NCBI RefSeq assembly: GCF_900105175.1
Contig: NZ_LT629771.1
Span: 3,100,001 to 3,164,000, forward strand
Source of the DNA: Jiangella sp. DSM 45060
GTDB taxonomy: Bacteria; Actinomycetota; Actinomycetes; Jiangellales; Jiangellaceae
Direction: 5' to 3'
DNA length: 64,000 bases
Made by a program: the position numbers and the translations under genes. The notes below the pieces were generated by a model. It saw nothing but the letters and a program-made list of their open reading frames with translations. It had not been told where the DNA came from and ran no database searches. Shown piece after piece: positions 41,856 to 50,712 of the stretch. Numbering within the stretch: position 1 is the first letter of the stretch; every line of letters starts with the position of its first letter.

Positions 41856-42875
41856 ATGAACGACTCTTCCGGCCACACGCAGCGCCGACGCGCACCCACG
41901 CGGACCGACGTCGCCCGGCTGGCCGGGGTGAGCACGGCCGTCGTCAGCTACGTCACCAACGACGGCCCGCGCCCGGTGGCCGCCGCCACCCGCGAGAAGG
42001 TGCTGGCGGCCATGCGCGAGCTCGACTACCGCCCCAACGCGGTGGCCCGGGCGTTGCGCCTGCAGCGCGCCCAGGCCGTCGGCCTCGTGGTCCCCGATGT
42101 CAGCAACACCTACTTCGGAGCGCTGGCGCGCGAGCTGTCGAACCAGGCGTTCACCGCCGGCTACGCCCTGCTGCTCGGCGACTCCGACGACGATCCCGAC
42201 CGCGAGCGCGCGCAGATCGAGTCGCTGGTCAGCCACCAGATCGACGGCCTGATCATCGTCAGCCTCGCCCCCGACTCGGTCGCCGACGTCAACGGCACGC
42301 CGACGGTGTACCTCAACCAGCGCAGCCAGCCCGGCCAGATGTCGGTCATCGTCGACAACGAGGGCGGCGCCCGGCTCGCCGTGTCGCACCTGGTCGAGCA
42401 CGGGCGGCGGCGCATCGCGCACCTGGGCGGCCGCGAGGGCGCGCCCGGCGCCGACGAGCGGCGGGCCGGCTGGGCGGCCGCGCTAGCGGCGGCCGGGCTG
42501 GCCGCCGACCCCGCCCTGGTCCAGCCGGCGGAGTACAGCCGCGTCGCCGGTCACGAGGCGGCGATCGAGTTGCTGACCCGCGCGCCCCGGCCCGACGCCG
42601 TGTTCGTCGCGTCCGACGTCCAGGCGCTCGGCCTGCTCGCCGCGGCGCGCGAGCTCGGCATCTCGGTCCCGCACGATCTCGCCGTCGTGTCGTTCGACGG
42701 CACCGACGACGCCGTGTTCAGCGACCCGCCGCTCACCGCCGTCGAGCAGCCCGTCCCCGCCATCGCGGAGGCCGCTCTCCAGGCGGTGCTGGGGCAGGCG
42801 ACGCCCGCCGCGGGCGGCCTCGTCCCCGTCCACCTCGTGGTGCGCGCCTCCTGCGGGTGCCCGCCGGGTCACTGA
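41856..42875 (+). CDS. LacI-family transcriptional repressor
   Basis: 339 residues. HTH (TRTDVARLAGVSTAVVSYVTN, with hinge helix NAVARALRL) and a periplasmic-binding-like sensor domain (VGLVVPDVSNTYFGALAREL ... AVVSFDGTDDAVFSDPPLTAV). The same 12-bp palindrome stands before it and in the other divergent region of the locus, so it autoregulates and controls the 40.7-49.1 kb genes. Its ligand is probably ribose or a nucleoside. Its stop overlaps the convergent ribokinase stop by 7 bp. Confidence 0.93.
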   Translation: MNDSSGHTQRRRAPTRTDVARLAGVSTAVVSYVTNDGPRPVAAATREKVLAAMRELDYRPNAVARALRLQRAQAVGLVVPDVSNTYFGALARELSNQAFTAGYALLLGDSDDDPDRERAQIESLVSHQIDGLIIVSLAPDSVADVNGTPTVYLNQRSQPGQMSVIVDNEGGARLAVSHLVEHGRRRIAHLGGREGAPGADERRAGWAAALAAAGLAADPALVQPAEYSRVAGHEAAIELLTRAPRPDAVFVASDVQALGLLAAARELGISVPHDLAVVSFDGTDDAVFSDPPLTAVEQPVPAIAEAALQAVLGQATPAAGGLVPVHLVVRASCGCPPGH

Positions 42876-43735
42876 CGGCCGCGGCGCCACCGGGTGAGCT
42901 CCTCCGACGTCGGGTAGGAGCCCTGCGCCCCGGGCCGCGTCGCCACGTACGCGCCGGCGTCGACGGCCCGCGCCGCCGCGTCGGCCGGGTCCAGGTCCGC
43001 CGCCAGCCCGGCCACCAGGGCGCCCATGAACGCGTCGCCGCACCCGGTGGTGTCCACCGCGTCGACCCGCGGCGCGACGAGCTCGACCGTCCGCCCGCTC
43101 GCCGCCTCGTGCAGCAGCGCACCCCGCGCGCCCAGCGTCACCAGGACGTCGCAGCCCTCGGTGTCGCCGGCCAGCATCGCCGACTCGTGTTCGTTCACCA
43201 CGAGCAGCACGCCGGGACCGAGCAGACCGCCGGGCAGCGGCCGCATCGGCGACGGGTTGAGGACGAAGCGCGCGCCGAGCTCCCTGGCCCGGGCCGCGGC
43301 CGCGACCACGGCGTCGTCGGGGACCTCGAAGCCGGTGACGACGAACCGCGCCGCCCGCACCGCCGACGTCACCGCGGCGGCGTCGAGGCACAGGTTCGCC
43401 CCGCCGTTGACGACGATCAGGTTCTCGGCGTCCGCGTCGACGAGCACGACGGCCTCGCCGGTCGGCGCGTCGGCCCGCACGACCCCCGTGACGTCGACCC
43501 CCGCCGCGGCGACGGACGCCAGCAGGTCGTCGCCGCCCCCATCCCGGCCCACGGCGCCCACGAGCGCGACGTCGGCGCCGAGCAGCGCCGCGGCGACGGC
43601 CTGGTTCGCGCCCTTCCCGCCCGGCGACGTCGAACTGCTCCGCGCGTGGATCGTGTGCCCCGCCGCGGGCAGGCGATCGACCCGGAACGTGCGGTCCACG
43701 TTGAGCGAGCCCACCACGACGACCCGCGCGGTCAT
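42869..43735 (-). CDS. rbsK: Ribokinase (PfkB family)
   Basis: 288 residues. PfkB signature 1 region SPGGKGANQAVAAALLGA, and catalytic motif DTTGCGDAFMGALVAGL with the base Asp. The N-terminal VVVGSLNVD and the full GGKGANQ motif are specific to ribokinase within the family. It phosphorylates ribose released by the nucleoside hydrolases so that it enters the pentose phosphate pathway. Last gene of the ABC operon, ATGA overlap with the permease upstream. Confidence 0.88.
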   Translation of the reverse strand: MTARVVVVGSLNVDRTFRVDRLPAAGHTIHARSSSTSPGGKGANQAVAAALLGADVALVGAVGRDGGGDDLLASVAAAGVDVTGVVRADAPTGEAVVLVDADAENLIVVNGGANLCLDAAAVTSAVRAARFVVTGFEVPDDAVVAAAARARELGARFVLNPSPMRPLPGGLLGPGVLLVVNEHESAMLAGDTEGCDVLVTLGARGALLHEAASGRTVELVAPRVDAVDTTGCGDAFMGALVAGLAADLDPADAAARAVDAGAYVATRPGAQGSYPTSEELTRWRRGRQ

Positions 43736-44568
43736 CCCTTGAGCCCCGTCGTCGACAGCGACTCCGTGTACTGCTTCTGGAAGAACAGCAGCAGCACCAT
43801 CGGGATGATCGTCAGCACGAACGAGCCGGCGAAGATCTGCCCGAGGTCGACGGTGAACAACGTGCTGAGGTTGGCCAGGGCGATCGGCGCGAGCTGGCGC
43901 TCCGGCGAGGTCCCGATCAGCAGCGGCCACAGGTAGGCCTGCCACTGCGACAGGAAGAGCATCATGCCGGCGCCGATGAGCGCGGGCTTCGACAACGGCA
44001 GGACGATGCGCCACAGCGTCGCGATGCGGCCGAGCCCGTCGACCTCGGCGGCCTCGAGCAGTTCGGCCGGGATGCCCAGGAAGAACTGCCGCAGGACGAA
44101 GATCGCGAAGCCGTTGGCCAGCGCGGGCAGCACCAGGCCCGCGTAGGAGTCGCTCAGGTGCCAGTCCTGGAACAGGCTCGACAGCGGGATCGCGATGGCG
44201 TCGAACGGGATCATCGCCACCAGCACGATGAAGGTGAACACCACGCCGCGCCCCGGGAAGTCGATCGTGGCGAGGGCGTACGCCGCGGGCACCGCGATGG
44301 CCAGGCCGAACGCGATGGTGAGGCCGGCCACCAGGAAGCTGTTGAACAGGCCGGTGAGGAACGGCCCGGACAACAGCCCGGAGTAGTTCGTGAGGTCGCC
44401 GCCCACCGGCACGAACGCCAGCCACGACAGCGGCGCCATGTTGTCGACGTAGCTGTTGCCGGGCCGGGTGGACGAGACGAACACCCACCACACCGGGAGG
44501 AAGACCGCGAGGGCGGCGAGCACCGCCGCGGCCGTGAGGACGACGGTCCCGCCGCGCGAGCGCCTCAT
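43732..44568 (-). CDS. CUT1 ABC sugar transporter permease (MalG type)
   Basis: 278 residues, six membrane helices. EAA motif LLEAAEVDGLGRIATLWRIVLPLSKPAL with the canonical EAAxxDG-G---I-LP spacing. C-terminal segment QKQYTESLSTTGLKG is typical of MalG-type permeases. ATGA overlaps on both sides. Confidence 0.94.
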   Translation of the reverse strand: MRRSRGGTVVLTAAAVLAALAVFLPVWWVFVSSTRPGNSYVDNMAPLSWLAFVPVGGDLTNYSGLLSGPFLTGLFNSFLVAGLTIAFGLAIAVPAAYALATIDFPGRGVVFTFIVLVAMIPFDAIAIPLSSLFQDWHLSDSYAGLVLPALANGFAIFVLRQFFLGIPAELLEAAEVDGLGRIATLWRIVLPLSKPALIGAGMMLFLSQWQAYLWPLLIGTSPERQLAPIALANLSTLFTVDLGQIFAGSFVLTIIPMVLLLFFQKQYTESLSTTGLKG

Positions 44569-45527
44569 GACTTCTCCTCCCTGAGCAGCCGGAACTGGAC
44601 GGCCACGATGACGGCGAGCAGCAGCATGAGGATGACGACCTCCGCCTGGCCGACGCCGACGTCGCCGAGCAGGTAGGTCCGGTTGTAGATGTCGAACATG
44701 ATCAGGTTCGTCGACCCGTTCGGGCCGCCCTTCGTCAGGATCTGGATGGGCGCGAACAGCAGGAACGACCCCACCGTGCACGCGATCAGCACGAACGCCA
44801 TGGGCCGCTTGAGCAGCGGGAGCGTGATCGAGAACAGCCGGCGCCACCACCCGGCGCCGTCGAGCGCCGCCGCCTCGTACAGCGAGTCGGGGATGTCCTT
44901 CAGCCCGGCGATCACGAAGATCATCCAGTACCCGAGGGCGCCCCAGGTGACCATGATGCCGATGGAGAACGCCGCCTGGCTCGCCGACGTCAGGAACGGC
45001 TGGGGCGGCAGCCCCACGAGCTCCAACAGGGCGTTGACGAGACCGTCCGGCTGCAGCGCGGTGCTCCAGATGAGCGCCACCACCGCACCCGGGACCGCCG
45101 CGGGCACGAAGATCATCGAGCGCCACAGGCCCACGAGCGGCAGCCGCTGCGCGGTGAGCAGGGCGAGCGCCGTCGACAGCACCACGATCGCCGGGTTGAG
45201 GACCAGGTTGAAGACGAGCGTCACCACCAGCACGGAGTGGAACCCGGGGTCCGTGAGCAGGTGGGTGTAGTTCGACAGGCCGTCGAACTCCGAGGCGCCG
45301 GTCGACAGCGAGACGTGGCGGAAGCTCTGGCTCACCGCGCTGATCATCGGCACGACGCGCATCAGCACCAGGGCGATGAGCGCCGGACTGAGCAGGGCGA
45401 AGGCCACCAGCGTGGTCCGCACGGACCGGCGCCGCCGGACGGAACCGGCCGGCCGCGGACTCCCCCGCCGGACGGCGCGCCCCGTGGAGCGCGCCGTCCG
45501 CCGCGTCGCCGTCGCCGGCCGCGTCAC
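44565..45527 (-). CDS. CUT1 ABC sugar transporter permease (MalF type)
   Basis: 320 residues. A basic N-terminus of about 40 residues, then six helices. EAA motif SLYEAAALDGAGWWRRLFSITLPLL, and GGPNGSTNLIMFDIYNRTY near the C-terminus, both MalF-like. I chose GTG at 45527, overlapping the stop of the binding-protein gene (GTGA). No ATPase gene is present, as in most actinobacterial CUT1 systems that share one MsiK-type ATPase. Confidence 0.93.
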   Translation of the reverse strand: MTRPATATRRTARSTGRAVRRGSPRPAGSVRRRRSVRTTLVAFALLSPALIALVLMRVVPMISAVSQSFRHVSLSTGASEFDGLSNYTHLLTDPGFHSVLVVTLVFNLVLNPAIVVLSTALALLTAQRLPLVGLWRSMIFVPAAVPGAVVALIWSTALQPDGLVNALLELVGLPPQPFLTSASQAAFSIGIMVTWGALGYWMIFVIAGLKDIPDSLYEAAALDGAGWWRRLFSITLPLLKRPMAFVLIACTVGSFLLFAPIQILTKGGPNGSTNLIMFDIYNRTYLLGDVGVGQAEVVILMLLLAVIVAVQFRLLREEKS

Positions 45528-46825
45528 CGCAAGCGCTCGATCTGGGCGGAGATCTCCTCGTCGGCCTGTGCGGCCCGCTCGGCGGGATCGGAGCCGTTGC
45601 GGATGTCGGAGAACAGCTGACCGGCGCCCGGCTCGAACACGCTGTAGCCGACCACGGCCGGGCGGTGCACGGCGTTGTTCTCGAGCTGGTACTGCAGGAT
45701 CGCACCGAAGCCGGCCGTCGCCGCGCCCGCCGACGCCTCGACCCCGTCGACGTAGGCCGCGAACGCCTCCTTGTTGGTGGGCGTGATGCCGGCCACCTCG
45801 GCCGCCTGGGCGTTGCCGGCCGGGTCGATGGTCAGGTAGCGCAGGAACTCCTTGGCGGCGTCGAGCTGCTCCGACTTGGACGAGATGCCCACCGCCCACG
45901 AGTCGGTCGATGTCGCCGGCTCCCCGCCCTCGAAGTAGGGCGCCGGCGCGACGCCGTAGTTGATCCCGCCCGCGTTGGCCACGCTCACGCCCCACGGTCC
46001 GGAGATGATGAACGCGCCCTTGCCCTCCTGGAACAGCGCGCCGTTCTTGTCGTTGGTGATGCCGCGCGGCGACAGCCCGTCCTCGAACAGGCCGTGGTAC
46101 CAGGTCAGCGCGCGCTGCCAGCCGTCACCGGAGAAGTCCACGACGCCGTCGGCGTCGATGCCGTCGCCGCCGCCCGCGGAGACGCCCATCATCTGCAGCT
46201 GGTAGTAGGTGTCCCACTGGTCGAACAGCAGCGGGTACTCTGCCGCGCCGGCGCTCTGCACCGTCCGCGCCGCCTCGGTCAGCTGCTCGTACGTCCACGG
46301 CGCCGCCGGGTCGCCGGACGGCGGCTCGACACCGGCCGCGGCGAGGATGTCGGCGTTGTAGTAGAGGAACTGCGACGTGGTCCAGGGCGCGAGCGCGAGC
46401 AGCTTCCCGTCCACCTCGCGCGCGGTGACCATGCTCTCGCTCACGGCCGCGGCGACGGCGTCGTCGCGCAGGTCGCTGAGGTCGGCGAGGTAGCCCCGGT
46501 TGTTCCAGTCGAGGACGGCGCCGCCGGCGTCGACGACCATGAGGTCGATGCCGTCGCCGCCGGCCCCCATGCGCTGGTTGATGGTGCTCGTGTACTGCGC
46601 GTAGGGGATGTTGAGCTGCTTGACGGTGATGTCCGGGTGCTGCTCCTCGAACCCCTCGATCACAGCGGCCCAGGTCTCGGCCGGGTCGGCGTTCGCGAAG
46701 GTCAGCGTGACCTCCCCGTCGCCGCCGCCACCCGAGCCGTCCGTCGACGACCCGCCGCAGCCGGCGAGCACCAGCAGACCGGCGCCGACCGCTGCGGCGA
46801 CCGGGAGGATCCGGGACGTTCCCAT
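45524..46825 (-). CDS. Sugar-binding lipoprotein of the CUT1 ABC transporter
   Basis: 433 residues. The signal peptide ends in the lipobox VLAGC with lipidated Cys23, followed by a Gly/Ser linker and an SBP_bac_1 domain (VTLTFANADPAETWAAVIEG, APWTTSQFLYYNADIL, KGAFIISGPWGVS). It binds the substrate on the outer face for the two permeases. Aromatic residues in the predicted cleft suit a sugar or nucleoside. Confidence 0.93.
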   Translation of the reverse strand: MGTSRILPVAAAVGAGLLVLAGCGGSSTDGSGGGGDGEVTLTFANADPAETWAAVIEGFEEQHPDITVKQLNIPYAQYTSTINQRMGAGGDGIDLMVVDAGGAVLDWNNRGYLADLSDLRDDAVAAAVSESMVTAREVDGKLLALAPWTTSQFLYYNADILAAAGVEPPSGDPAAPWTYEQLTEAARTVQSAGAAEYPLLFDQWDTYYQLQMMGVSAGGGDGIDADGVVDFSGDGWQRALTWYHGLFEDGLSPRGITNDKNGALFQEGKGAFIISGPWGVSVANAGGINYGVAPAPYFEGGEPATSTDSWAVGISSKSEQLDAAKEFLRYLTIDPAGNAQAAEVAGITPTNKEAFAAYVDGVEASAGAATAGFGAILQYQLENNAVHRPAVVGYSVFEPGAGQLFSDIRNGSDPAERAAQADEEISAQIERLR

Positions 46826-46861
46826 GGCGTTTCTCCTCTTCGAGCGATGCTGGGGTGGATG

Positions 46862-47752
46862 TCAGGAGGTGGTGGCGGCGGGCCGCGCCGCGGCGAGGAT
46901 CCGGCGCACGATCTCCTCGCTCACGCGCGGCACGTCCAGGTCGACGACGATCTCGTGCGGCCCGGCCGGGTCGGGGGCGAACCGGGTCGTGCCCGCGGCG
47001 TCGCCCTCGGTCTCGACGGTGATGGTGCCGCGCTCGGTCGTGAAGAGCTCGGGGCGCGCCAGGGTGAGCACGGCGATGGGGTCGTGCGGCACGTTGGAGT
47101 CCCGTTCCGTGAACGCCCAGAACCGGCGCATCTCCGCGCCGATCAGCGCACCGAACGGCCCGCGCGCCGCGATGGCGTCGAGCTCGGCCCGTCCGAGCCT
47201 GATGCGCTGGGTCTGGTCGAGGCCGACGGCCAGGAGGTCCACGCCGGACCCGAACACCTCGGCGGCCGCGGTCACGTCGCAGCGGATGTTGTGCTCGACG
47301 ACGCCGTCACGGTACTCGCCGCCCATCATGACGACGCGCTTCGTCACCCTGTCGGGCCGGCGCAGTGCCACGGCGACGTTCGTGACCGGGCCGATGGCCA
47401 CGACGGTCTCCGTGGCCGCGAGCTCCTCGGTGGCGGCTCTGTCGGCCGCGTAGCGCTGTGCGGCGAGGTCGGCGATGGTGGAGCCCTCGTGCCCCGGCCA
47501 CCACACCGGCCGCCCGGACAGCGTCGCGGACTCGCCCGCGGCGATCGGCGGCGCCGCCCGTCCCGTCGTGGCGAACGCCTTCGCGACGATCCGGGCGCGC
47601 AGGTCCACGTCGCCGTACACCGTCGTCACGGCGGAGACGGCCAGCTCGGGCGAGCCCAGGACCATCGCGAGGGCCAGCAGGTCGTCGACGTCCGTGCCGA
47701 TGTCGGTGTCGAGGGCGAAGGTGGAGCGCACCGCCGAGCTGTCGTAGGTCAT
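46862..47752 (-). CDS. Inosine/uridine-preferring nucleoside hydrolase
   Basis: 296 residues. The complete calcium and ribose site DTDIGTDVDD at about residues 16-25, the GPVTNVAVAL block, and the C-terminal His-containing NVPHDPIAVL that supplies the leaving-group acid. No signal peptide, so it works on imported nucleosides, releasing base and ribose for the ribokinase in the same operon. ATG at 47752 follows AGGAACCC; GTG at 47773 is an alternative. It is the first gene of the operon. Confidence 0.92.
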   Translation of the reverse strand: MTYDSSAVRSTFALDTDIGTDVDDLLALAMVLGSPELAVSAVTTVYGDVDLRARIVAKAFATTGRAAPPIAAGESATLSGRPVWWPGHEGSTIADLAAQRYAADRAATEELAATETVVAIGPVTNVAVALRRPDRVTKRVVMMGGEYRDGVVEHNIRCDVTAAAEVFGSGVDLLAVGLDQTQRIRLGRAELDAIAARGPFGALIGAEMRRFWAFTERDSNVPHDPIAVLTLARPELFTTERGTITVETEGDAAGTTRFAPDPAGPHEIVVDLDVPRVSEEIVRRILAAARPAATTS

Positions 47753-47822
47753 GGGTTCCTGTCTGTCTGTCACGCGTCGCCGGGTTCACGAGCGGTCGTC
47801 CGAAGCCTGTCGTCGACGCATG

Positions 47823-47834
47823 CTATTCGAGTAG
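47823..47834. promoter_or_regulatory. LacI operator O2
   Basis: CTATTCGAGTAG, the same palindrome as at 41798, 71 bp before the nucleoside hydrolase start. Confidence 0.78.
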
Positions 47835-47856
47835 ACTCGCCGCCGCAAGCATCGAT

Positions 47857-47868
47857 CTACTCGAATAG
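47857..47868. promoter_or_regulatory. LacI operator O3
   Basis: CTACTCGAATAG, identical to O1, 34 bp centre-to-centre from O2 and 48 bp before the secreted protein gene. A weaker half-like site, ACGAGTAGAT, follows at 47875. Confidence 0.78.
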
Positions 47869-47915
47869 CGCATCACGAGTAGATGCGCTGTGACGACGGA
47901 GGACGGAGGCCATCG

Positions 47916-49064
47916 ATGGCACCTTTCCGCACGATCAGGCGATTCGGCGTGCTGGCGGCCGCGCTGGGCGTGGGCGCCCTGCTCGCGCCGCTGGGCACGG
48001 CGGCGGCGCAGGACGACGCGGCCCCGCGGCCGGCCCGCGACGGGGTCACGTGGGACCCCGCGTCGCTGGCCCCGGTGTACGCGCCGGAGCCCGGGTTCTA
48101 CTCCTACGCGCCGTCAGTCGTGCGCGACGGAGACACCGAGTGGATCTGGTCGTGTCACAACGACCAGTCCCGGGTGATCGAGGACCACATCTACCTCACC
48201 AAGCGCGTCGACGGCGTCGTGACGGAGACGAGGTCGGTGCTGCACGCCTCGCCCGCTCCGGCCTGGGACAGCTTCCACACCTGCGACCCCAGCGTCGTGG
48301 CCGGCCGGTTCCACTACGGCGGCACCCGCTACTCGTACGCGATGTTCTACCTGGGCAACGACGTCGACGCCAGCGCGCACAACCAGGTCGGCGTCGCCTT
48401 CGCGACGGACCCGGACGGGCCGTGGGTCAAGTACCCCGACCCGATCGTGACGTCGGACCGCGTCGACCAGTGGGGCGCCGGCCAGCCGACCGCCGTGTCC
48501 CTCGCCGGCGACTCCGGGCGGGTGCTGCTCGCCTACACCCGCGGCGACACGTCCACCCGCGCCTACGCCGGCGTCGTCGACCTCACGCACGTGGAGCGGC
48601 TGCGGGTCGGCCCGCCCGTCCTGCTGCCGACGGACGGGCTCACCGGCGCCGACGGCGCGCCCGACTACCTCAACGGGTTCGACCTCGCCCTCGACCGCAC
48701 CGGCCGGGACGTCGTGGTCGTCCGCGAACAGCACCCCTACCCCGTCGACAACCCGTGGTGGATCGGCCCGTCGGTACAGGTGGCGCGGCTGAACCTGGCG
48801 GACCTCCTGGCCGGGACCGGCACGTGGCAGCCGCTGGGCGACATCGACCACGACCTCACCGGGTTCACCCGCAACCACAACGCCGGCCTGGTGCGCACTT
48901 GGCACGGCCGGCTCGCCGACGCCCGCGGCGTCGAGGTCGTCTTCACCAGCTCCTGCTCGAGCCTGCCCACCATCGACGACCCCGACTGGAGCCAGGCCAC
49001 CTGCGACTCGCTGTACTCCTACGACCTGTGGTCGATCACCGGGCGGTTCACCCGGTCGAGGTGA
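47916..49064 (+). CDS. Secreted five-bladed beta-propeller protein (GH43/GH32-like fold)
   Basis: 382 residues. A signal peptide (RRFGVLAAALGVGALLAPLG, cleavage after TAAAQ region near residue 34) exports it. Repeated blade motifs include SYAPSVVRDGD, CDPSVVAGRFHYGG, GAGQPTAVSLAGDSG and LNGFDLALDRTG, the layout of beta-fructosidase/arabinosidase-superfamily propellers. In the first blade the usual catalytic-type Asp of DPSV is Ala (APSV); a DPSV occurs in the second. It is under the same LacI palindromes as the importer, so it probably releases or binds the imported riboside outside the cell. Exact activity is unknown. Confidence 0.75.
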   Translation: MAPFRTIRRFGVLAAALGVGALLAPLGTAAAQDDAAPRPARDGVTWDPASLAPVYAPEPGFYSYAPSVVRDGDTEWIWSCHNDQSRVIEDHIYLTKRVDGVVTETRSVLHASPAPAWDSFHTCDPSVVAGRFHYGGTRYSYAMFYLGNDVDASAHNQVGVAFATDPDGPWVKYPDPIVTSDRVDQWGAGQPTAVSLAGDSGRVLLAYTRGDTSTRAYAGVVDLTHVERLRVGPPVLLPTDGLTGADGAPDYLNGFDLALDRTGRDVVVVREQHPYPVDNPWWIGPSVQVARLNLADLLAGTGTWQPLGDIDHDLTGFTRNHNAGLVRTWHGRLADARGVEVVFTSSCSSLPTIDDPDWSQATCDSLYSYDLWSITGRFTRSR

Positions 49065-49070
49065 TCCGGG

Positions 49071-49115
49071 CCCCCATGGTCGCGGCGCACAGTGAGTGCA
49101 CCGAGACCATGGGGG
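49071..49115. terminator. Hairpin after the propeller gene
   Basis: CCCCCATGGTC (49071-49081) and GACCATGGGGG (49105-49115) form a perfect 11-bp stem; the interior can also pair. It begins 6 bp after the propeller stop and ends 6 bp before the next start codon. Confidence 0.65.
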
Positions 49116-49121
49116 TCGCCG

Positions 49122-49775
49122 ATGTCCGAGGCCAGGGACGAGGACGACGCGAACGGCGATGGGCGCGCCGGCGTCCGTGAGCTGGTGGCCGTCGTCGTGC
49201 TCTCCGTCACGGCGGTCCTCACCGCGTGGAGCGGCTTCGAGGCGAGCAAATGGGGCGGCGCAATGTCCATCGCCTTCTCCCAGGCGTCGGGCGCGCGAAT
49301 CGAGGCGTCGCGCTTCTCGGCGGAGGCCGACGCGGCCCGAGGCTTCGACCTCGACATCTTCTCCGTGTACGTGCAGGCCGTCGCCGAGGGCGACGACACG
49401 CTGGCCGACTTCGTCGAGACGCGGTTCACCGACCACTTCGCGGTGGCCTTCGACGCCTGGATCGCGATGCGGCCGCTGGAGAATCCGGACGCGCCCAAGG
49501 GCCCGTTCGCGCTGCCCGAGTACCAGCCGCCGGGCGCGGCCGAGGCGGAGGCGTCCGACGCACGTGCCGACGCGCTGTTCGCGAAGGCCCTCGAGAACAA
49601 CCAGCGCGGCGACGACTACACGCTGCTGACCGTCCTGTTCGCCCTCGTACTCTTCTTCACCGCGGTGTCGCAGCGCCTCCGGTCGGCGACCCTGACCTGG
49701 GTCGTCCTCGGCGGCGCGATGACGTTGCTGCTCGTGGGCGTGGGCTTCCTGATCGCCTTTCCGAAGATCATCTGA
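49122..49775 (+). CDS. Hypothetical membrane protein, 217 aa
   Basis: One membrane helix near residues 17-35, a soluble, acidic segment of about 110 residues, and two more helices at about 165-182 and 190-212. No family motif is recognised. Topology suggests an exposed central domain. Its 3' end overlaps the convergent HAD gene by 8 bp. The start follows a strong hairpin rather than a clear RBS. Confidence 0.7.
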   Translation: MSEARDEDDANGDGRAGVRELVAVVVLSVTAVLTAWSGFEASKWGGAMSIAFSQASGARIEASRFSAEADAARGFDLDIFSVYVQAVAEGDDTLADFVETRFTDHFAVAFDAWIAMRPLENPDAPKGPFALPEYQPPGAAEAEASDARADALFAKALENNQRGDDYTLLTVLFALVLFFTAVSQRLRSATLTWVVLGGAMTLLLVGVGFLIAFPKII

Positions 49776-50697
49776 AGACGGTCGTCCAGTCGTCGCGGAC
49801 GCTGACCACCGTCCACCCGCCCCGCTCGGCCCGCTCGAGCAGTTCCTCGGCGCCGTCGGTGTAGGCGAACTCGCGTTCCTCGTCGTCGTGCAGGACGACC
49901 AGCCGGAGGGCGGGCAGCGACGGCCCGCCGGTGAACTCCAGCATCGGGATGTCGCCGTTGGCGTTGCCGGCCGACAGGATGGGCCGGCGGCCGACCCGGC
50001 TCCAGATCCGCACCGCCTTGACCGGCCCGTCGTCGAACACGTCGGGCCGCGCCCGGTACACGACGGACGCGCCGCGCTCGTCCTCCTGGTATTCGAGCGC
50101 GTTGGAGCTGCCGATCACCCGTTCGGCGGGGATGCCGTACACCTCGTCGCTGATCGCGCGGATGAAGTCCCGGTCGCCGCCCGAGGCGATGTAGACGGTG
50201 AAGTCGTGTGCCTCGAGGTAGCGCAGCAGCTCGACCATCGGCGGGTACGCGCACTGGCCGAACCCGCGGCCCAGCGTGGGGTGCGATCCGTGCCGCAAGT
50301 ACTCCCCCGACGCCGCCAGGTAGTCCTCCGCGGACATCCCGGCGAACGCGCGGAGGAATCCGCCCATCAGCACCGTCAGGTCGGCGTCGTCGCCGCGATA
50401 GTGCTGGGTGATGGCGCCGCCCAGCCAGTCGTAGTCGTGCATGTAGGCCGCCTTCCACGGCTGCCGCTCCCGCAGGTCCGGGGCCTGCTCGGCCATGGCC
50501 GCCAGGCGCTGGAGGATGAAACCGATCTCGATCTGCATCGGCTTCTCGGTCCACAGCGTGCCGTCGTTGTCGACCACCGCGACCCGCTCGGCGGGGTCGA
50601 CATAGTCGGCACCGCCCTCGGTCGTGACCCGGCGGACGAAGTCGGTGATCGCCGAGCGGGCACGCCCGTCGCGCCACGAACCGAGCTCGGCGTCCAT
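49768..50697 (-). CDS. HAD-family phosphatase (SerB-like)
   Basis: 309 residues. HAD motif I VAVVDNDGTLW (nucleophile Asp near 43), motif II YIASGGDRDF, and motif IV region LSAGNANGDIPML. The long alpha-helical cap lies between motif I and II. It resembles HAD-IB phosphoserine-phosphatase-like proteins, many of which dephosphorylate small metabolites; substrate unknown. GGAGGGACGC precedes the ATG. Confidence 0.9.
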   Translation of the reverse strand: MDAELGSWRDGRARSAITDFVRRVTTEGGADYVDPAERVAVVDNDGTLWTEKPMQIEIGFILQRLAAMAEQAPDLRERQPWKAAYMHDYDWLGGAITQHYRGDDADLTVLMGGFLRAFAGMSAEDYLAASGEYLRHGSHPTLGRGFGQCAYPPMVELLRYLEAHDFTVYIASGGDRDFIRAISDEVYGIPAERVIGSSNALEYQEDERGASVVYRARPDVFDDGPVKAVRIWSRVGRRPILSAGNANGDIPMLEFTGGPSLPALRLVVLHDDEEREFAYTDGAEELLERAERGGWTVVSVRDDWTTVFR

Positions 50698-50712
50698 GCG
50701 TCCCTCCGCTCG

